Shown here: positions 41,647 to 53,323 of the stretch, one piece after another | Numbering within the stretch: position 1 is the stretch's first letter | How the letters are laid out: every line of letters begins with the position of its first letter | Assembly (NCBI GenBank): GCA_004026145.2 | Contig: CP034985.2 | Coordinates: 5,479,481 to 5,543,480, forward strand | DNA length: 64,000 bases | Direction: 5' to 3' | From: Takifugu bimaculatus | Taxonomy: Eukaryota > Chordata > Actinopteri > Tetraodontiformes > Tetraodontidae | Program-made: the position numbers and the translations under genes | Notes under the pieces: generated by a model | What the model was told of the DNA's origin: nothing | What the model saw: the letters and a program-made list of their open reading frames with translations, nothing else | The model's database searches: none

Positions 41647-44600
41647 TGGTGGACAGTGGTGATGCTGAAGGTGACTGTGGTGGTACCGGTCCAACCGCTG
41701 CTTGGCCACATTATGCACAAAATCCCTGGACTGGTTCTTAAGGAACTTCTCAAACTTCTTGAAGGCTTTTTTGTTCGTCACAAAACCAGTCCTGCATAGG
41801 GCAGAAATGCAAATGTTAGGAGAAAAACCTGCCGTGCATCACAGGACGGCGAGAAGAGCAGAACATCCGATACCTCCGAGTGGATAGAGTTGATGTGGTA
41901 TTTGACTCCACTTTCAGAGTTGAACTCTTTATTGCAGATCAGACACCTGTACTTTCCTGCCTCAAATTCACCCTGAGATCACAGGAAATACCATCACTCG
42001 GAATATCAGCCACAAAAATGATTCATCAGACGTGTGAACAATCTTCAAGCGTCCCAGATCTACACCAGGCAGTTCCTGCTTCTGTCCACAGACCAGGGTC
42101 ACTCAGGGATGTTTCAGAGTTAAAGAAAGATGCCGACGTACCTTCGTACACAGTCCCAGATGAGCCTTCAGCCCCGACACACTGGTGTAGGTGGAGCAAC
42201 AACCCTGCAACAGTTACCAGCAGCTTCAGTTACAGAAGGAAATAACCCCAAAAGAAGACATTTTTAGAATATCCAGAAGATTATAAACTGACCATAAATA
42301 GGTCTTTTTGTTCCATTAACGGCACACATTAATCTGCAGTTCCACTGTCAAATGTTGGGAACATGTGATCAATAACTGATCACTGTTGATTCTCTGCATC
42401 GGTCTGTGGTCCAGCTCATGTTGGCAGACTTATCAAGTCCAGTAAAAAGAACCCTCCAGAGATTTTGTGCGATGTCATCATGAAAACATGTGTTTCTTCC
42501 TAACAATGACTGTTTTTCAACTGCCAGATTATAATAGAACGTTTTAGGCAGATTATTTTGAGGGTGTCTGTGGATCAATCTGATTAATCACAATTCAGAC
42601 ACGGGACCCAGCAATTCAAGTGTTCTTCATTCACATCAGAGATAAATGAAAGGTGGATAAAAGGTGGATGTACTGTGCACATTTCTGTACAGCAGAGCTC
42701 CCAGGCCAGACTGGAGCCTGCAGGCAGCTCAGGGGGACTTCAGTTGAATACCTGCTCCCTCTCTTTCCCACTTCCTAAACCCCTGAAGTGGGTCAGCAGC
42801 TGTAATTTTCTGTCACTGTTCTTCCATTAATGCATTTATACATTTTTATGGCCCTTTTGAGTTTAAGATGAAGCATCTTCTACCTGGTTGGGGACATTTG
42901 ACCTTCCTCCGCAGCTTCACTCATTCTTCCACTTCCTCAGCACATCTTGGCTGAAGGCGGGCAGGCCCGGCCGGGCGTACTTCAAACTACGAGACATAAA
43001 AACGTGAACGAGCAACAACAGAATGTCCCGCGTCTGTCCTTCCAGATGTCCTCACCTTTTTATCATCAGGCACCAGGTCCGACTGAAACTTCCTCTTGGG
43101 CCAGTCTTTGGGCAGCTCATTGTTGGCGATCTCAGCCAGGTGAAAGTTGGCCACCTGGGCCGAGGCTCGCTTGCACCCGACCACTGGCCGTCCTCTCCGG
43201 GTTGGCCTCACTCTGAGCATTCTGGGCCTCATCTTCATCGCTCTTCAGCGGCATCTGTGAAGGTGTTGGGTGGAAGGAAGAAAATAGCATCCATACATTA
43301 TTATATCATTCTCATTTGTTACTTTATATTCACTGTTTTTTAATGTTGTGTTGATTAGGTAAATACTATCATATAAAAAGGATATTTGGTTACTGGCATC
43401 ACTTATTTCACTATCATTTTACGGCAATTACCATTTATACACCACTTCTATTGCTGTTTTAATTGTAAATGGTGGTAGAAGTGGTTGCAAGTAATGACAG
43501 AAACCCGAGTTGATGTCATTTAAATTGGAATTCTCACACTATATTATTACTTATCTTTCATGCACTTCTTGGACCTTCAGTCCTCATACCTCCTGCCATA
43601 CCTCCTACAGAATTATTTGGATTACATACATTTGGAAATAAGCAGAGTCCTGCAGAGCGCTGACTTATTATTATTTCCGTTTACAGGAATCACTGAACTA
43701 CTGCTCATAAGTAGTCAGATCTTTGTAACTGAAGGTGAAAATCCATTGTGACGTCGCTGACCTGGTCTTGAAGCTATTTGCATGTGCCTGAGAGCACAAG
43801 TGGCGTTGGGTGCTGTGACTCACAGGAGCGTGCTCCGATCTCAGGTGATACTCCAGACCCGCTTTGGACTTGTAGGGTTTCCCACAGTGGGAGCAGTTGA
43901 GCAGCAGCTTCTCCAGCTCAGACTCCTGCTTCCCACACTTCCTCATGTGGTACACGTATCCCATGATGCTGCTGAATGCCGCGTTGCAGCCCTGACAGAA
44001 AAGTTGAAGGTTGGAGCTCCTCATCTGATGCATCTCACCACAACAGCTAGTTTACCTCTTTGGAGCATTTTAACTTTCCGAGTCTCTTCAGGATTTTGCG
44101 TAGTTTCTCTTTGATCACACGATCGTCCAGGTCCTTGGCGTCATTTGACAAGGGCTAAAACCAGTTTTAATGAAACTTTTAGGAGAGAAAGAGTGAAATA
44201 GAAGAGGTCTGGAGGTCTGACGGTCGTTACCAGGTGGCTGTGGTCGGCCATGATGTGATACTTCATCCCTGTGGACGACTTCAGCTGCTTCCCACAGTGC
44301 TGGCAGGTAAAAGGTTGCTGCACATCAGGTTAAATAAAAGACAAAACTTAATCACCAACTAATTAAATCACCAATTCTTTAAAAGGCCTCCCTAAAAAGG
44401 CCTTATTTGAATAAATGTGGGCTGATGTTTGTGTTAGCGGCTCAAGCTCTGATTCTCTGTAGTGTTTGGCTGCTCAGGGCTCACCTGTCTGCAGTTCTCC
44501 ATGTGCTTCTTCAGACCTTCAACCGTCTTCCTGCTCACACTTTTACACTTTGGACAACTGACTCTGCCTTTGGCCACAATCTGGATTTGCCAGCGCTCCT

Positions 44601-46281
44601 CCTCACTTCCTGGAAAAGCAAAAAGAAGAAAGTTGTTTTTTGAGCGATAATGTTGGGGGTAATTTTTGGAATTCGTGAAGTCGTAACACGTGTTCCCTCT
44701 CTCCACCTGCAGGGTAGGTAGGAGGATCCTTTTGATGGAGCTGACGGGGGGTTTCTGCTCATCGCTCCGATGCAGTGTGGACCCTTCACAAACACCGGCT
44801 CCATGCAAACCTGAAATAACATACCGATCCAGTTCCTGTCATTTAATCTAAAAAATAAAAGCATGTGGCGAGGAAGAAAAAGAAATAACACTGGTAAATT
44901 CAGATTATATTTATTTTTTTGCTCAGGTCAACTTTATTGTCCAGCAACACATTTATAAATTCTTGGATGGCTTTCACATGACACACATGTGAGACTCTTT
45001 TCATGTGTTTGTGTATGTGTGTGTGTGTGATGTGATGAAAGCCATCTGGAGGCCAAGAGGAGTCAGGAGGGGGGCTCTGCTCCACAGATCCTCTCTGGAC
45101 TTTCTTCATGTTCAACTCTACACAGAACAAACAGAGAATGAGGTCACTCAATGAGCGTTGGACCAAAATACAGTTTGAAAACTATTTATTAATCTAGAAG
45201 TCTTTCAATATGAAATGCGTGATTGATAAGAGCCCACCAGGTCTCCATATGTGCTCTCGGTCTCTGCTGGTCTCACTCCAGGTTTGGTCCTGGTTTTGAC
45301 CGGATCCCCAGACCTGCTCTGTCCCCGAGGAGCCCTGACCCCCTGCTGGATCTCTGTCTGCACCCCAAGCCTGATTGTGGCCTTCGTCTCCATCAGATAC
45401 CCAGTCCTCCACAGGACCTTGTTCCTGACACACACCCATACTGTTTCCACTCCGTCTTGTTCTTGGCTCCTGCCAGGAATCCATGTCTGGTCTGGAGGGA
45501 AGTGACCTACCCGGTCCCTGCCGGAGTTCCACATCTGGTCCTGGGTTTGATCTCCACCTGTGGCCACGGGGTTCCTCCTGTCCTTCCTGATGTTACAGTT
45601 CTTACCCTGAGGCAGGTGCTGCTTTTTGCTTGTCTCTGGACCCTGAGTCCACACATTTTTTGCCCTCAGTCTTGGAGAGAGCCGCGGAGTAGGTGGAGCC
45701 ATTGACCCAGGGTCAGTCCCATTAGAAAGTCCTCCTGATGACTTCACCGAGCAGCTGCTGGTGGGGTGATCTACTGCTTCTGTGGCAAGATCGTTGAACC
45801 TGTTTCAGAGAAAATGTATCCATTATTTTTATTATTGTTTCAAAGTTATGAGGTGACTTCTTGAAGTTTCTCACCTGAACAGTCTATCTGCGGCTCATCA
45901 GGTGTTTCTTACCTTTTTTTGCCGTAAGGTCTTTTCATCTTTAGAGGCTCGTGGGATTGAGGCTCATCATTCTGCAGGACAGAAATAGATGATGCCTCTA
46001 ACCGGCCAGTTTCACAACAGCAAAACAGCATATTCAGTGAACGAGTTCATCCTTACTTTGACTAATCCAACTGAATTCAGTTCACAGGTTCTCTGTGGCA
46101 TCCGTTTAGAAGCTGCAGGAGAAACTAAATTGACGTAAAAAGGGAAAAAAATACATGTATGAAAACTAACGGTTTGATTACCTGGACACGGTTCACCACT
46201 TTTAGATTGTGACTTGACACATTTCTTCTTTCTGAGCACATATAATGGTGACATATCCTCCCCGCTGTGAGAAGGGTCCAT
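41647..46281 (-). CDS. znf512: ZNF512, zinc finger protein, 3' end truncated
   Basis: Exons run from the start at 46281 (MDPSHSGEDMSPLYVLRKKK) through a charged region (KMKRPYGKKR at about 45912-45971), a large poorly conserved exon (about 45200-45799), 44707-44810, 44485-44609 (RVSCPKCKSVSRKTVEGLKK and HMENC), 44231-44317 (CQHCGKQLKSSTGMKYHIMA), 44056-44154, 43824-43991 (CNAAFSSIMGYVYHMRKC; CSHCGKPYKSKAGLEYHLRS), 43056-43254 (WPKRKFQSDLVPDDKK), 42142-42204 (SVSGLKAHLG), 41874-41972 (CLICNKEFNSESGVKYHINS) and a last exon below 41790. The series follows human ZNF512 order. In the last exon one extra T after DWF shifts the frame, and the gene then stops at the junction near 41647. ZNF512 is a nuclear DNA-binding protein. 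The exon count between 44810 and 45200 is uncertain. Confidence 0.85.
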
Positions 46282-48281
46282 TCCAGGTGCACAAACACCA
46301 TGTGGAAGCTATGGCTGTAAAAACAGGACAGAAAACATCGACATACGTGACCTCTTCTGCTGCAACAGATGTGCTCTTCTGCTGACCAGCTGACAGAAAT
46401 AAAATAAATATAACACATGCAACCCTTGATTTGTCTCATACTCGTTATTTTTAAGTTTTCCTGTCACAACGGAAAAAAAATCTACAATTTCCACATGAGT
46501 AACTTTCAACAAACACAAGTGAACTGCTGTATGTCTATTTTCAACTTTTGTTCCTGTTTAGAATCAATGTTATTTCTTTATAACTTCTGCACAGAGATTG
46601 GTTCCTGAAAAAACTGTGTGAAATATTACCATCACGCAGGACGTTTAACTGCAAATCTATCCGTGGGGAAATCACAGAATACACAAGATGAGGATAGAAC
46701 AGTCAAAAGAGAAGTACTCGTTTTTGCAGCATCCCCATTAAAACTGTTATTCCCGAGCTGGAGCGCACACACTTGAATCCACCATCATTGAAAGCGAACA
46801 AATTTTTATGTTTTTTTTATGACGTCAGACATAAAAACGAGTCGGACACTGCAGTTTAAACAAATCTGGTGTTGGCTAGTTAACCTGCTGCTCCCTGGTT
46901 TCCATTGTTTCCTGGCGGTTGGAGAAATACAGTGGTGACCGACGAAGCCTACCGTCCTACAGCTCACTCCCCCTGGAAGCACCCACTGCCTCCATGTCGT
47001 TCAGTCTGGCCTCCTCTGTCGCCTTCCCTTCCGGCAGCGAAACCCCCTAGGAGAGGCTAACGTCCAGGAAGGCCCGGGGCGGCTGTTAGGAACACTCCGG
47101 CGTTCAAGTTCGTGTCGATAGGAGGGAGACGAATCTCCACGCTGCTTCTGGCTGATGTGCAGCAGAATACAACACTCTCCCTGCTGCATCTGCTGTTGCC
47201 TTAACGGTCTGTCGTTAATTCGGCTACTCTTCCATGACCGACGTGGTTTCAACAAGTGTGAGGCGCAAGAAATGGAGGGAGTACTGGTAGGAATTACGTA
47301 ATTTTTTGTAAGGTTATCTGTGCATGGAGGGATATATATTCATCTGTGGGTGGAAAATTGAAACCTCTTAAAAAGTGAACTTAGAATATCCTGAAATGTA
47401 AGCTGCCATTTTCCGTTGGTTGGGCCCTTTGCAGCTAGACTTGTTTATCAGTCAGTAGCTGGTAAAGCGACGTAATAATGCAACGTCACAATAATGCGAC
47501 GCAGTGGTTGAAATGTTTCATGATGCAAATAAAGCACAAGTCGTCTCTCCTCGTGTGTAATTTGGGCTTGGTCGCATTAGAAAAAGAGCAAAGATTATAT
47601 TTAGTGGCCAGGAATACGAGCAGACGTTGAAGGCAGCAGCAGCCAGCAGGTGGGCGTGTCCTCCCGCGAGCAGTCTTCCGGTGAGAGGTCGACAGCATCA
47701 GCGGGCAGGTCAACATTTTCATTAAAGTGATCCAACTTTGGCCAGATTTCAGCACTATTGAACACGTTTTTCATGTTTAATTTCTACGAATTTACCTGTA
47801 ATCTTGGGCCAAAAATCAACGTGAGTGGTTTTTAGATTTAATAAAAGAAGGTTTTTTTAATGAAAGATTATTTTCTCTACAGTCTATCGCTTGGCAGTTT
47901 TAAAACACAAATTTTGTTGAATTTTATGTTGTCATCCTCCATCTGTGTTCATGTTTATCATCATTGCACTTACTCTGTAATGTCATCAACAGGAAAGTAA
48001 AGGCCAGTCACATCCAGGAAGGAGCTCTGTTTTCTCTGGTAAGTGTGTGGCAGATCAGCCAGGAGGACTTCAAGGACATTATCATCCAGGAACGTAAGTA
48101 AAAATGATGAATAAAGACGTGAAACCCTTGTTGGTGTGAGGCTGTAAACGTTCCCGTTTTTCTGTTTAGTTTGGGATGTTTCCGCTGTGTTGTGGGTGGG
48201 ACTCCATGTTCTAGGGCTGATGTTCATGTTATCTCTTCATTTAATTAAATTTGCCTCCATCTTTTTTTTGTCTGTAAACAG
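46282..48281. other. Region between ZNF512 and HTF-B3
   Basis: This probably holds the 5' ends of both divergent genes. GC-richer sequence at 46930-47270 is a candidate shared promoter. Exon-like pieces on the plus strand with AG and GTAAGT borders lie at about 47992-48040 and 48060-48092 and lack an ATG, so they may be 5' UTR exons of HTF-B3. No other gene is seen. Confidence 0.4.
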
Positions 48282-49545
48282 ATGGACCACACCACTGGTG
48301 AGCGCACAGATCATTTCATAAACCCACAACATACCAGCTGTGATGCTTTAAGTATACACAGAATAAAATAAAGCTCCATTACACCTGAAGATAAATGCAA
48401 TGTTTTATGTTTGTAATATTATAAATCAGCTTTTAGAACACGAATGACAATGAAAACTGAACCTCCTCAATAAAATCATTTTCCTGTCAAAACTAAACTG
48501 ACATTTTAGTTTGAAGCAGGCACGGGGGGGGCGTGGGTGACATTTAGGATGGGTGTGTATTCTTGAAGAAAATAATGAGCAAAAATCTGTTTTCCAAAGC
48601 CTCACCGCTGCATCTCACATCCAGCCAAACGGCCTTCTCTGTTTTTAGTGACTTGGAAAAAGTTTTATGTCCACCTGGCGGGCTGCACTGGTGGGGCTCA
48701 TCTTCACATTGTGGACCTCCTGAAACAGCTGAACCAGAGTGAGGTTTTCTCTCCAGAAGAAAGTGATTACATCGTGGTTTTCTGTCCTGTGAGGTCACAC
48801 ATTAGGACTGACATCTCTGTAGCCTTGGAGACTGTTCCAGGTAACCCTTCTTTGTGTCCTGCTCCTCTTATTTGTATGATTTTCAACCAACAATTTGGAA
48901 CATTGTGTGTTTTCTTGACTGCGAAGAGAATAAAACCTGACCGTCTGCAACTCCTTCTTCCTTCCAGCCTTGAAACCGACAATCCTGGTGGTGCTGCATC
49001 ACACCTTTGACCCTAATTGTGTTGAAGCTGACAGCAAGAGGCAGGTGTGCAACCGCCTCCCAGACCTCCTGCTCACCGTGGACTGTCTTTTCAACGAGGG
49101 CAAACTCCTCAGCAGCAAACACAATAAAGCGGCTTACATGGAGATCATCAAGCTCATCGCCACATCTTACCAGGGTTACGCTAATAAGGTAAAGATGGCA
49201 CATTTCCTGCCACTGTCTCCTCTTAAATGCTTCTGTTTCACACTAATCTTTGTCCTCCGTACTCCTGCCTGCTTTCTGGACATCACTCTTTATGGTAAGC
49301 CATGAACTCCTTACTCAGATAAATTCAGTCACTCTGGATGTAAATATTGAAACAACAGCATTTCTTTGGACGTTGACAGTCTTTAATCCATGTACTGCAT
49401 CAAACAACTCTAATTTAGCTATTTTTCCGCCTCATTTTAGGGTTGCCATTCAACAGAGGATGAAATTTGTGATTTTAGTTACTATTATAGCTGTATTTTT
49501 TGTTGTTGTGATTACTTCATTAGTACTTGTTTAACAGTTAGCTAA
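48282..49545 (+). CDS. HTF-B3, the only HTF-B gene with its 5' exons
   Basis: The exons are 48282-48297 (MDHTT), 48649-48840 (TWKKFYVHLAG; YIVVFCPVRSHIRTDI), 48968-49188 (PTILVVLHHTFDPN; LLTVDCLFNEGKLL; NKAAYMEIIKLIA) and a terminal exon from 49441. The first conserved exon is 192 nt, exactly as in HTF-A, and both conserved exons have the same phases, so A and B are paralogs. The terminal exon has two open frames. The phase-0 frame matches the preceding donor and gives a Cys/Tyr-rich tail (CHSTEDEICDFSYYYSC and on, stop 49545). The other gives a classic membrane segment (FVILVTIIAVFFVVVITSLV, stop 49534) but needs a different upstream junction. No signal peptide is visible. Function is unknown. 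Confidence 0.72.
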
Positions 49546-50464
49546 ACAGGTCACAGCTTCCCTTAAATGTGTGTAGATTAAAGGGAAAATGCTGCACACA
49601 GACCTTCATTAAAACTGGAGCCACAACTGTCGAAGGTTGACTTTAATAAACTGTTTGATGGATTTTGCTGCAAAAACGTTAAACACCAATAAATCGTCCT
49701 GATTATGTCATGATTGTGTGAACTGTGTGAACATTTTTTTCCTTTGTTCAAACCAGGAGCTTTATTTTCACTATTCTATTAGATTTAGATTAATTACCAA
49801 AGGGATATCTGGCTTCCTCTTCTGGCAGTAGCAGGAATTACAGCTCTTTTCATAAAATACAAAATTAAGATTGTTTTTCTCCCCTGGCGGTAATGGCATG
49901 GCCATCTAAACATCGCCTGTCTTCCAGTAGATGTAATTGTTTAACTTTATCCTGTTTTAAACGCGTTTCAACGCGTCACCTCTGATTCGCTGGCCGCTCC
50001 TCTTCCTCTTCTGTGGTGCCGAACGCGCCTCCAGCCGTTAAAACGAAAGTGAAAGGGTCCTCTGCAGAGATCAAACGTGGATTCGTGTTGCGTGAGTAGA
50101 GAAAGTCATTCGTGGACAAAGTAAGCGTTAAATTAATTTACTTCGATCCGAAAGAAATCGGATTATTAAGATTGATTTGATAATTCTTATGTGTGAATAA
50201 GACATGACTGAGGGCAGGAGACCCTGCAGGACCTCACTTTGGTCGTCTTGGGCGAGGTCACTTGCAGAAAACTTACTTTCTGTTTTTGAATCTTGGTTTC
50301 AGGGATCCTGCCCTCTGATCATTGCTCCTGTTTTCTTTGCCAGTCTAAGCTTTTTCAGTAGCAATCTCACTGGTGAATTATTTACAGGTAGTTTTGGGAG
50401 CTCAAAATTCTTGGTTTTGTTCCTTTTCTGAGGTGATTGCGTCTTTTCTTCCCCCAACAGAGAC
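49546..50464. other. HTF-A5 promoter region
   Basis: Homologous to 1934-2848 and 22771-23685. No gene is visible besides the regulatory motif listed next. Confidence 0.6.
50045..50056 (+). promoter_or_regulatory. ISRE-like motif, HTF-A5 promoter
   Basis: GAAAGTGAAAGG, positionally equivalent to 2429 and 23266. Confidence 0.65.
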
Positions 50465-51690
50465 ATGGAGAATCTTGGTGAGAAAACCCTTTCAGCTCAT
50501 AAGGTTTTAAACGATGTGCATTAAATGTCATGAATTGAATCAGTTTGACTTGAAAATGTATCTGTGATTTGAATACTTCATGAGAAGAGAACATGTTTTC
50601 ATGTTTTTCCTATATTTAACTTCTATCTTTGATTCTAATGAGCGTTACACTAACTTTTAAACACTGATTAACTATATAATGATTCCAGGCATGAACAAAA
50701 TAATTGGGTCAAAGGCCAAAGGTAACGGTTTAACATAAGAGTGGAGGAAATGTGATTTTTCTGCTACATGGACAAATGTCAGGTGGTTTATAGAGACTTT
50801 TGAACAATTTGGTATTTTAGTGATTGTGATGTTTGTTTACCAATTTCAGTTTTACAAATAATTGCATTGCCTGTTTAAAGTTATTTATATTTACATTTGA
50901 CTTTTAATTCAAAACTACATTTACACTGTTTCACCTCAGTCTAAACTAAGTGTTTCCCACTGGTTCATGTCTGCATGATTTCCATCATCAGGTGAAAGTT
51001 CAAAGCTGCTCAGGTTGATTTTCCAATAACACACTTCTTCCTTTCTCTCTTCAGTATCTGGAACAAAGTTCTTTGTCTGCGTGGCTTCTGAAACAAAAAA
51101 CGCTCACATGGAATGGGTTTCCAAAATGAAACGTGTTGGACACACTGAAGTGAACATTCAGGAAGATGCAGATTATTATTTGGTTTTCTGTCCAGTCAAA
51201 TCCCGAATCAAAACAGACATTGACGAGGCCCTGGAGGGACTCCCAGGTAGCAACTTAAGTGTGAATGTGATGGAACTAAATGTAACATGAAGATTCAAAG
51301 TTGTTAAAGCAGAAGTGAAAGTGAAACTTACCTTGCTGAGTCACCCTGGTCTTCTCTATGTCTCCAGATAATAAAGCAGTAATTCTGGTGGTGATGCATC
51401 ACACCTTTGATCCTGATCTGGTGATTGTAGAGAGCAGATTACAGGAGCTCCCTAGAAACGTCCGCCTCACTGTCGACTCCCTGTTCTATCAAGGCAGGCT
51501 CCTCAGGTGTAACCGCAACGATATTGCCTGGAATCAGATCCAGAAAAGTCTCAACATTCCTATTCCTGAAGTAAACACAAAATGTTGATGAAGGTTGTGC
51601 AGGAAGTTGTCTCAGTCCATTAATAACGCTCATTTTTGTCATTTCAGCCATCCTGGTGGAAGAGACTGTTTAACTCTGTACTGTTGTACT
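50465..51690 (+). CDS. HTF-A5, membrane protein of unknown function (5' and core exons)
   Basis: The exons are 50465-50477 (MENL), 50689-50721 (MNKIIGSKAK), 51055-51246 (TKFFVCVASE; YYLVFCPVKSRIKTDI), 51368-51570 (AVILVVMHHTFDPDL; IPIPE) and a linker exon 51648-51690. All phases agree and all exons are intact; this is the best-preserved HTF-A copy. The linker exon has 15 extra nt in frame (PSWWKRLFNSVLLY). As in HTF-A2, the adjacent membrane exon is replaced by a repeat block, so the anchor must come from 52771-52919, which fits in phase. Tyr-to-Cys (FVYV to FVCV) is the only notable change in the first conserved exon. Confidence 0.72.
51317..51343 (+). promoter_or_regulatory. Intronic ISRE-like plus AP-1 motif pair, HTF-A5
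   Basis: GAAAGTGAAACT (51317-51328) and TGAGTCA (51337-51343). Confidence 0.45.
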
Positions 51691-51734
51691 GTGAGTATTA
51701 TTTACACCTGGATCCTCATACCTGAAAGACCTCT

Positions 51735-51930
51735 GTCACCCTACTGGATCATGGCACCTAACCCTCACCCTCACCCTAACTCTCCTTCAGACTGCATTTC
51801 AGTTCCTTCTGTACTCTGCTGAGCTCAGCAAGGTCTCCAGTAATGAAGGCCCTCTTCTTCTCGTTCAAAAGGGCCTTCAGGGCCTTCACTTGTCACCCAT
51901 GCTTTGTTGTTTGGGTAACAGTGCACCTAA
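51735..51930. repeat. Inserted block with telomere-like repeat, copy 2
   Basis: Same block as 24803-25000. The CCCTAA-like part is more degenerate here (CCTAACCCTCACCCTCACCC). Confidence 0.7.
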
Positions 51931-52092
51931 ATGTCATGAATTGAATCATTCTGACTTGAAAATGTATCTGTGATTTGAATACTTCATGAGAAGAGAACAT
52001 GTTTTCATGTCACCTATATTTAACTTCTATCTTTGATTCTAATGAGCGTTACACTAACTTTTAAACACTGATTAACTATATAATGATTCCAG

Positions 52093-52919
52093 GCATGAAC
52101 AAAATAATCGGGTCAAAGGCCAAAGGTAACGGTTTAACATAAGAGTGGAGGAAATGTGATTTTTCTGCTACATGGACAAATGTCAGGTGGTTTATAGAGA
52201 CTTTTAAGTAATTTGGTATTTTAGTGATTGTGGACCGATTTCAATTTTACATATATTTGTGTTGCCTTTTAAAGTTATTTATATTTACATTTGACTTTTA
52301 ATTCAAAACTACATTTACACTATTTCACCTCAGTCTAAACTAAGTGTTTCCCACTGGTTCATGTCTGCATGATTTCCATCATCAGGTGAAAGTTCAAAGC
52401 TGCTCAGGTTGATTTTCCAATAACACACTTCTTCCTTTCTCTCTTCAGTATCTGGAACAAAGTTCTTTGACTGCGTGGCTTCTGAAACAAAAAACATGCT
52501 CATGGGATTGGTTTCCAAAATGCTTCATGATTGTGGAACTGTTGCCTGGAATCAGATCCAGAAAACTTTCAACATTCCTATTCCTGAAGTAAACACAAAA
52601 TGTTGATGAAGGTTGTGCAGGAAGTTGTCTCAGTCCATTAATAACGCTCATTTTTGTCATTTCAGCCATCCTGGACGAAGGCAGTGATTGACTGTGAGTA
52701 TTATTTACACCTGGATCCTCATACCTGAAAGACCTCTGAAGGCGTCACCAGGCTGCTTTTCTTTATCCAGATCTGGTGAAACACAAGGGACTGATGGCAG
52801 GCATCGCTGTTGTTATTTTGTTGGTGATTCTTGTCATTGTCATTGTCAGTTCCACGGCTGGTAAAGGTCAGACGTCTAGAAACGTCCAAACCTCTTTCAA
52901 GGACAAAAGGACACAGTAG
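52093..52919 (+). CDS. Short HTF-A paralog lacking the conserved core (unit IV)
   Basis: The exons are 52093-52125 (ATG at 52095), 52449-52588, 52666-52693 and 52771-52919. The 140-nt fused exon joins SGTKFFDCVASE to VAWNQIQKTFNIPIPE through a different middle (KMLHDCGT) from the unit II copy (KVVCKCVS), yet has the same length and stays open. The membrane exon gives GIAVVILLVILVIVIV followed by a longer tail (GKGQTSRNVQTSFKDKRTQ) than HTF-A2, where a stop comes 11 codons earlier. A protein of about 110 residues with no FCPV or HHTFDP motif is predicted. It may be expressed alone from an unidentified promoter or as alternative exons of HTF-A5. Confidence 0.5.
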
Positions 52920-53121
52920 AGACACCAGACCTCAAGAAGCTGTAGTAATTCAGATCTCTGTGACAGGATGGATATTTAGGATGTGTCCTGGTGCACGTTT
53001 AATCACCAGCATTTGAACTGTGTGATGTTTTTGAATCTACAATGTTGGATTCTAGAATTAGGAATTGTTACATTTTACAAATTTACACATCATTTCCTGG
53101 TTGTGAGGAAGTACCAGTATT

Positions 53122-53323
53122 TGTTAAACTGTTGCAGAATGTCTGCTACTGTTCTTGAATGTGCCCTCATGCTGACACCAGTGCACCAGGTGAAGCAAAT
53201 CATAATAAATGACTGATGCTTTCCTTTGTGCCAGTTTCTCCCCAGTCAAATAAAGACCACAATTGTGTTGTTTCTTACTATGTGTACCCGGTTATCCAGC
53301 TCTTTATGATGGCTGCGCCAACA
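53122..53323 (+). repeat. Copia solo LTR
   Basis: The 202-bp sequence starts TGTTAAACTG, ends GCGCCAACA and is flanked by GTATT at 53117-53121 and 53324-53328. It is nearly identical to the copia 5' LTR at 26135-26337 and sits at the same target site. LTR-LTR recombination has removed the internal part. Confidence 0.93.

Noticed and set aside
45205..45747. Several overlapping long ORFs in the large ZNF512 exon
   Set aside because: Only one minus-strand frame can be the exon; the others are composition shadows of a low-complexity region.
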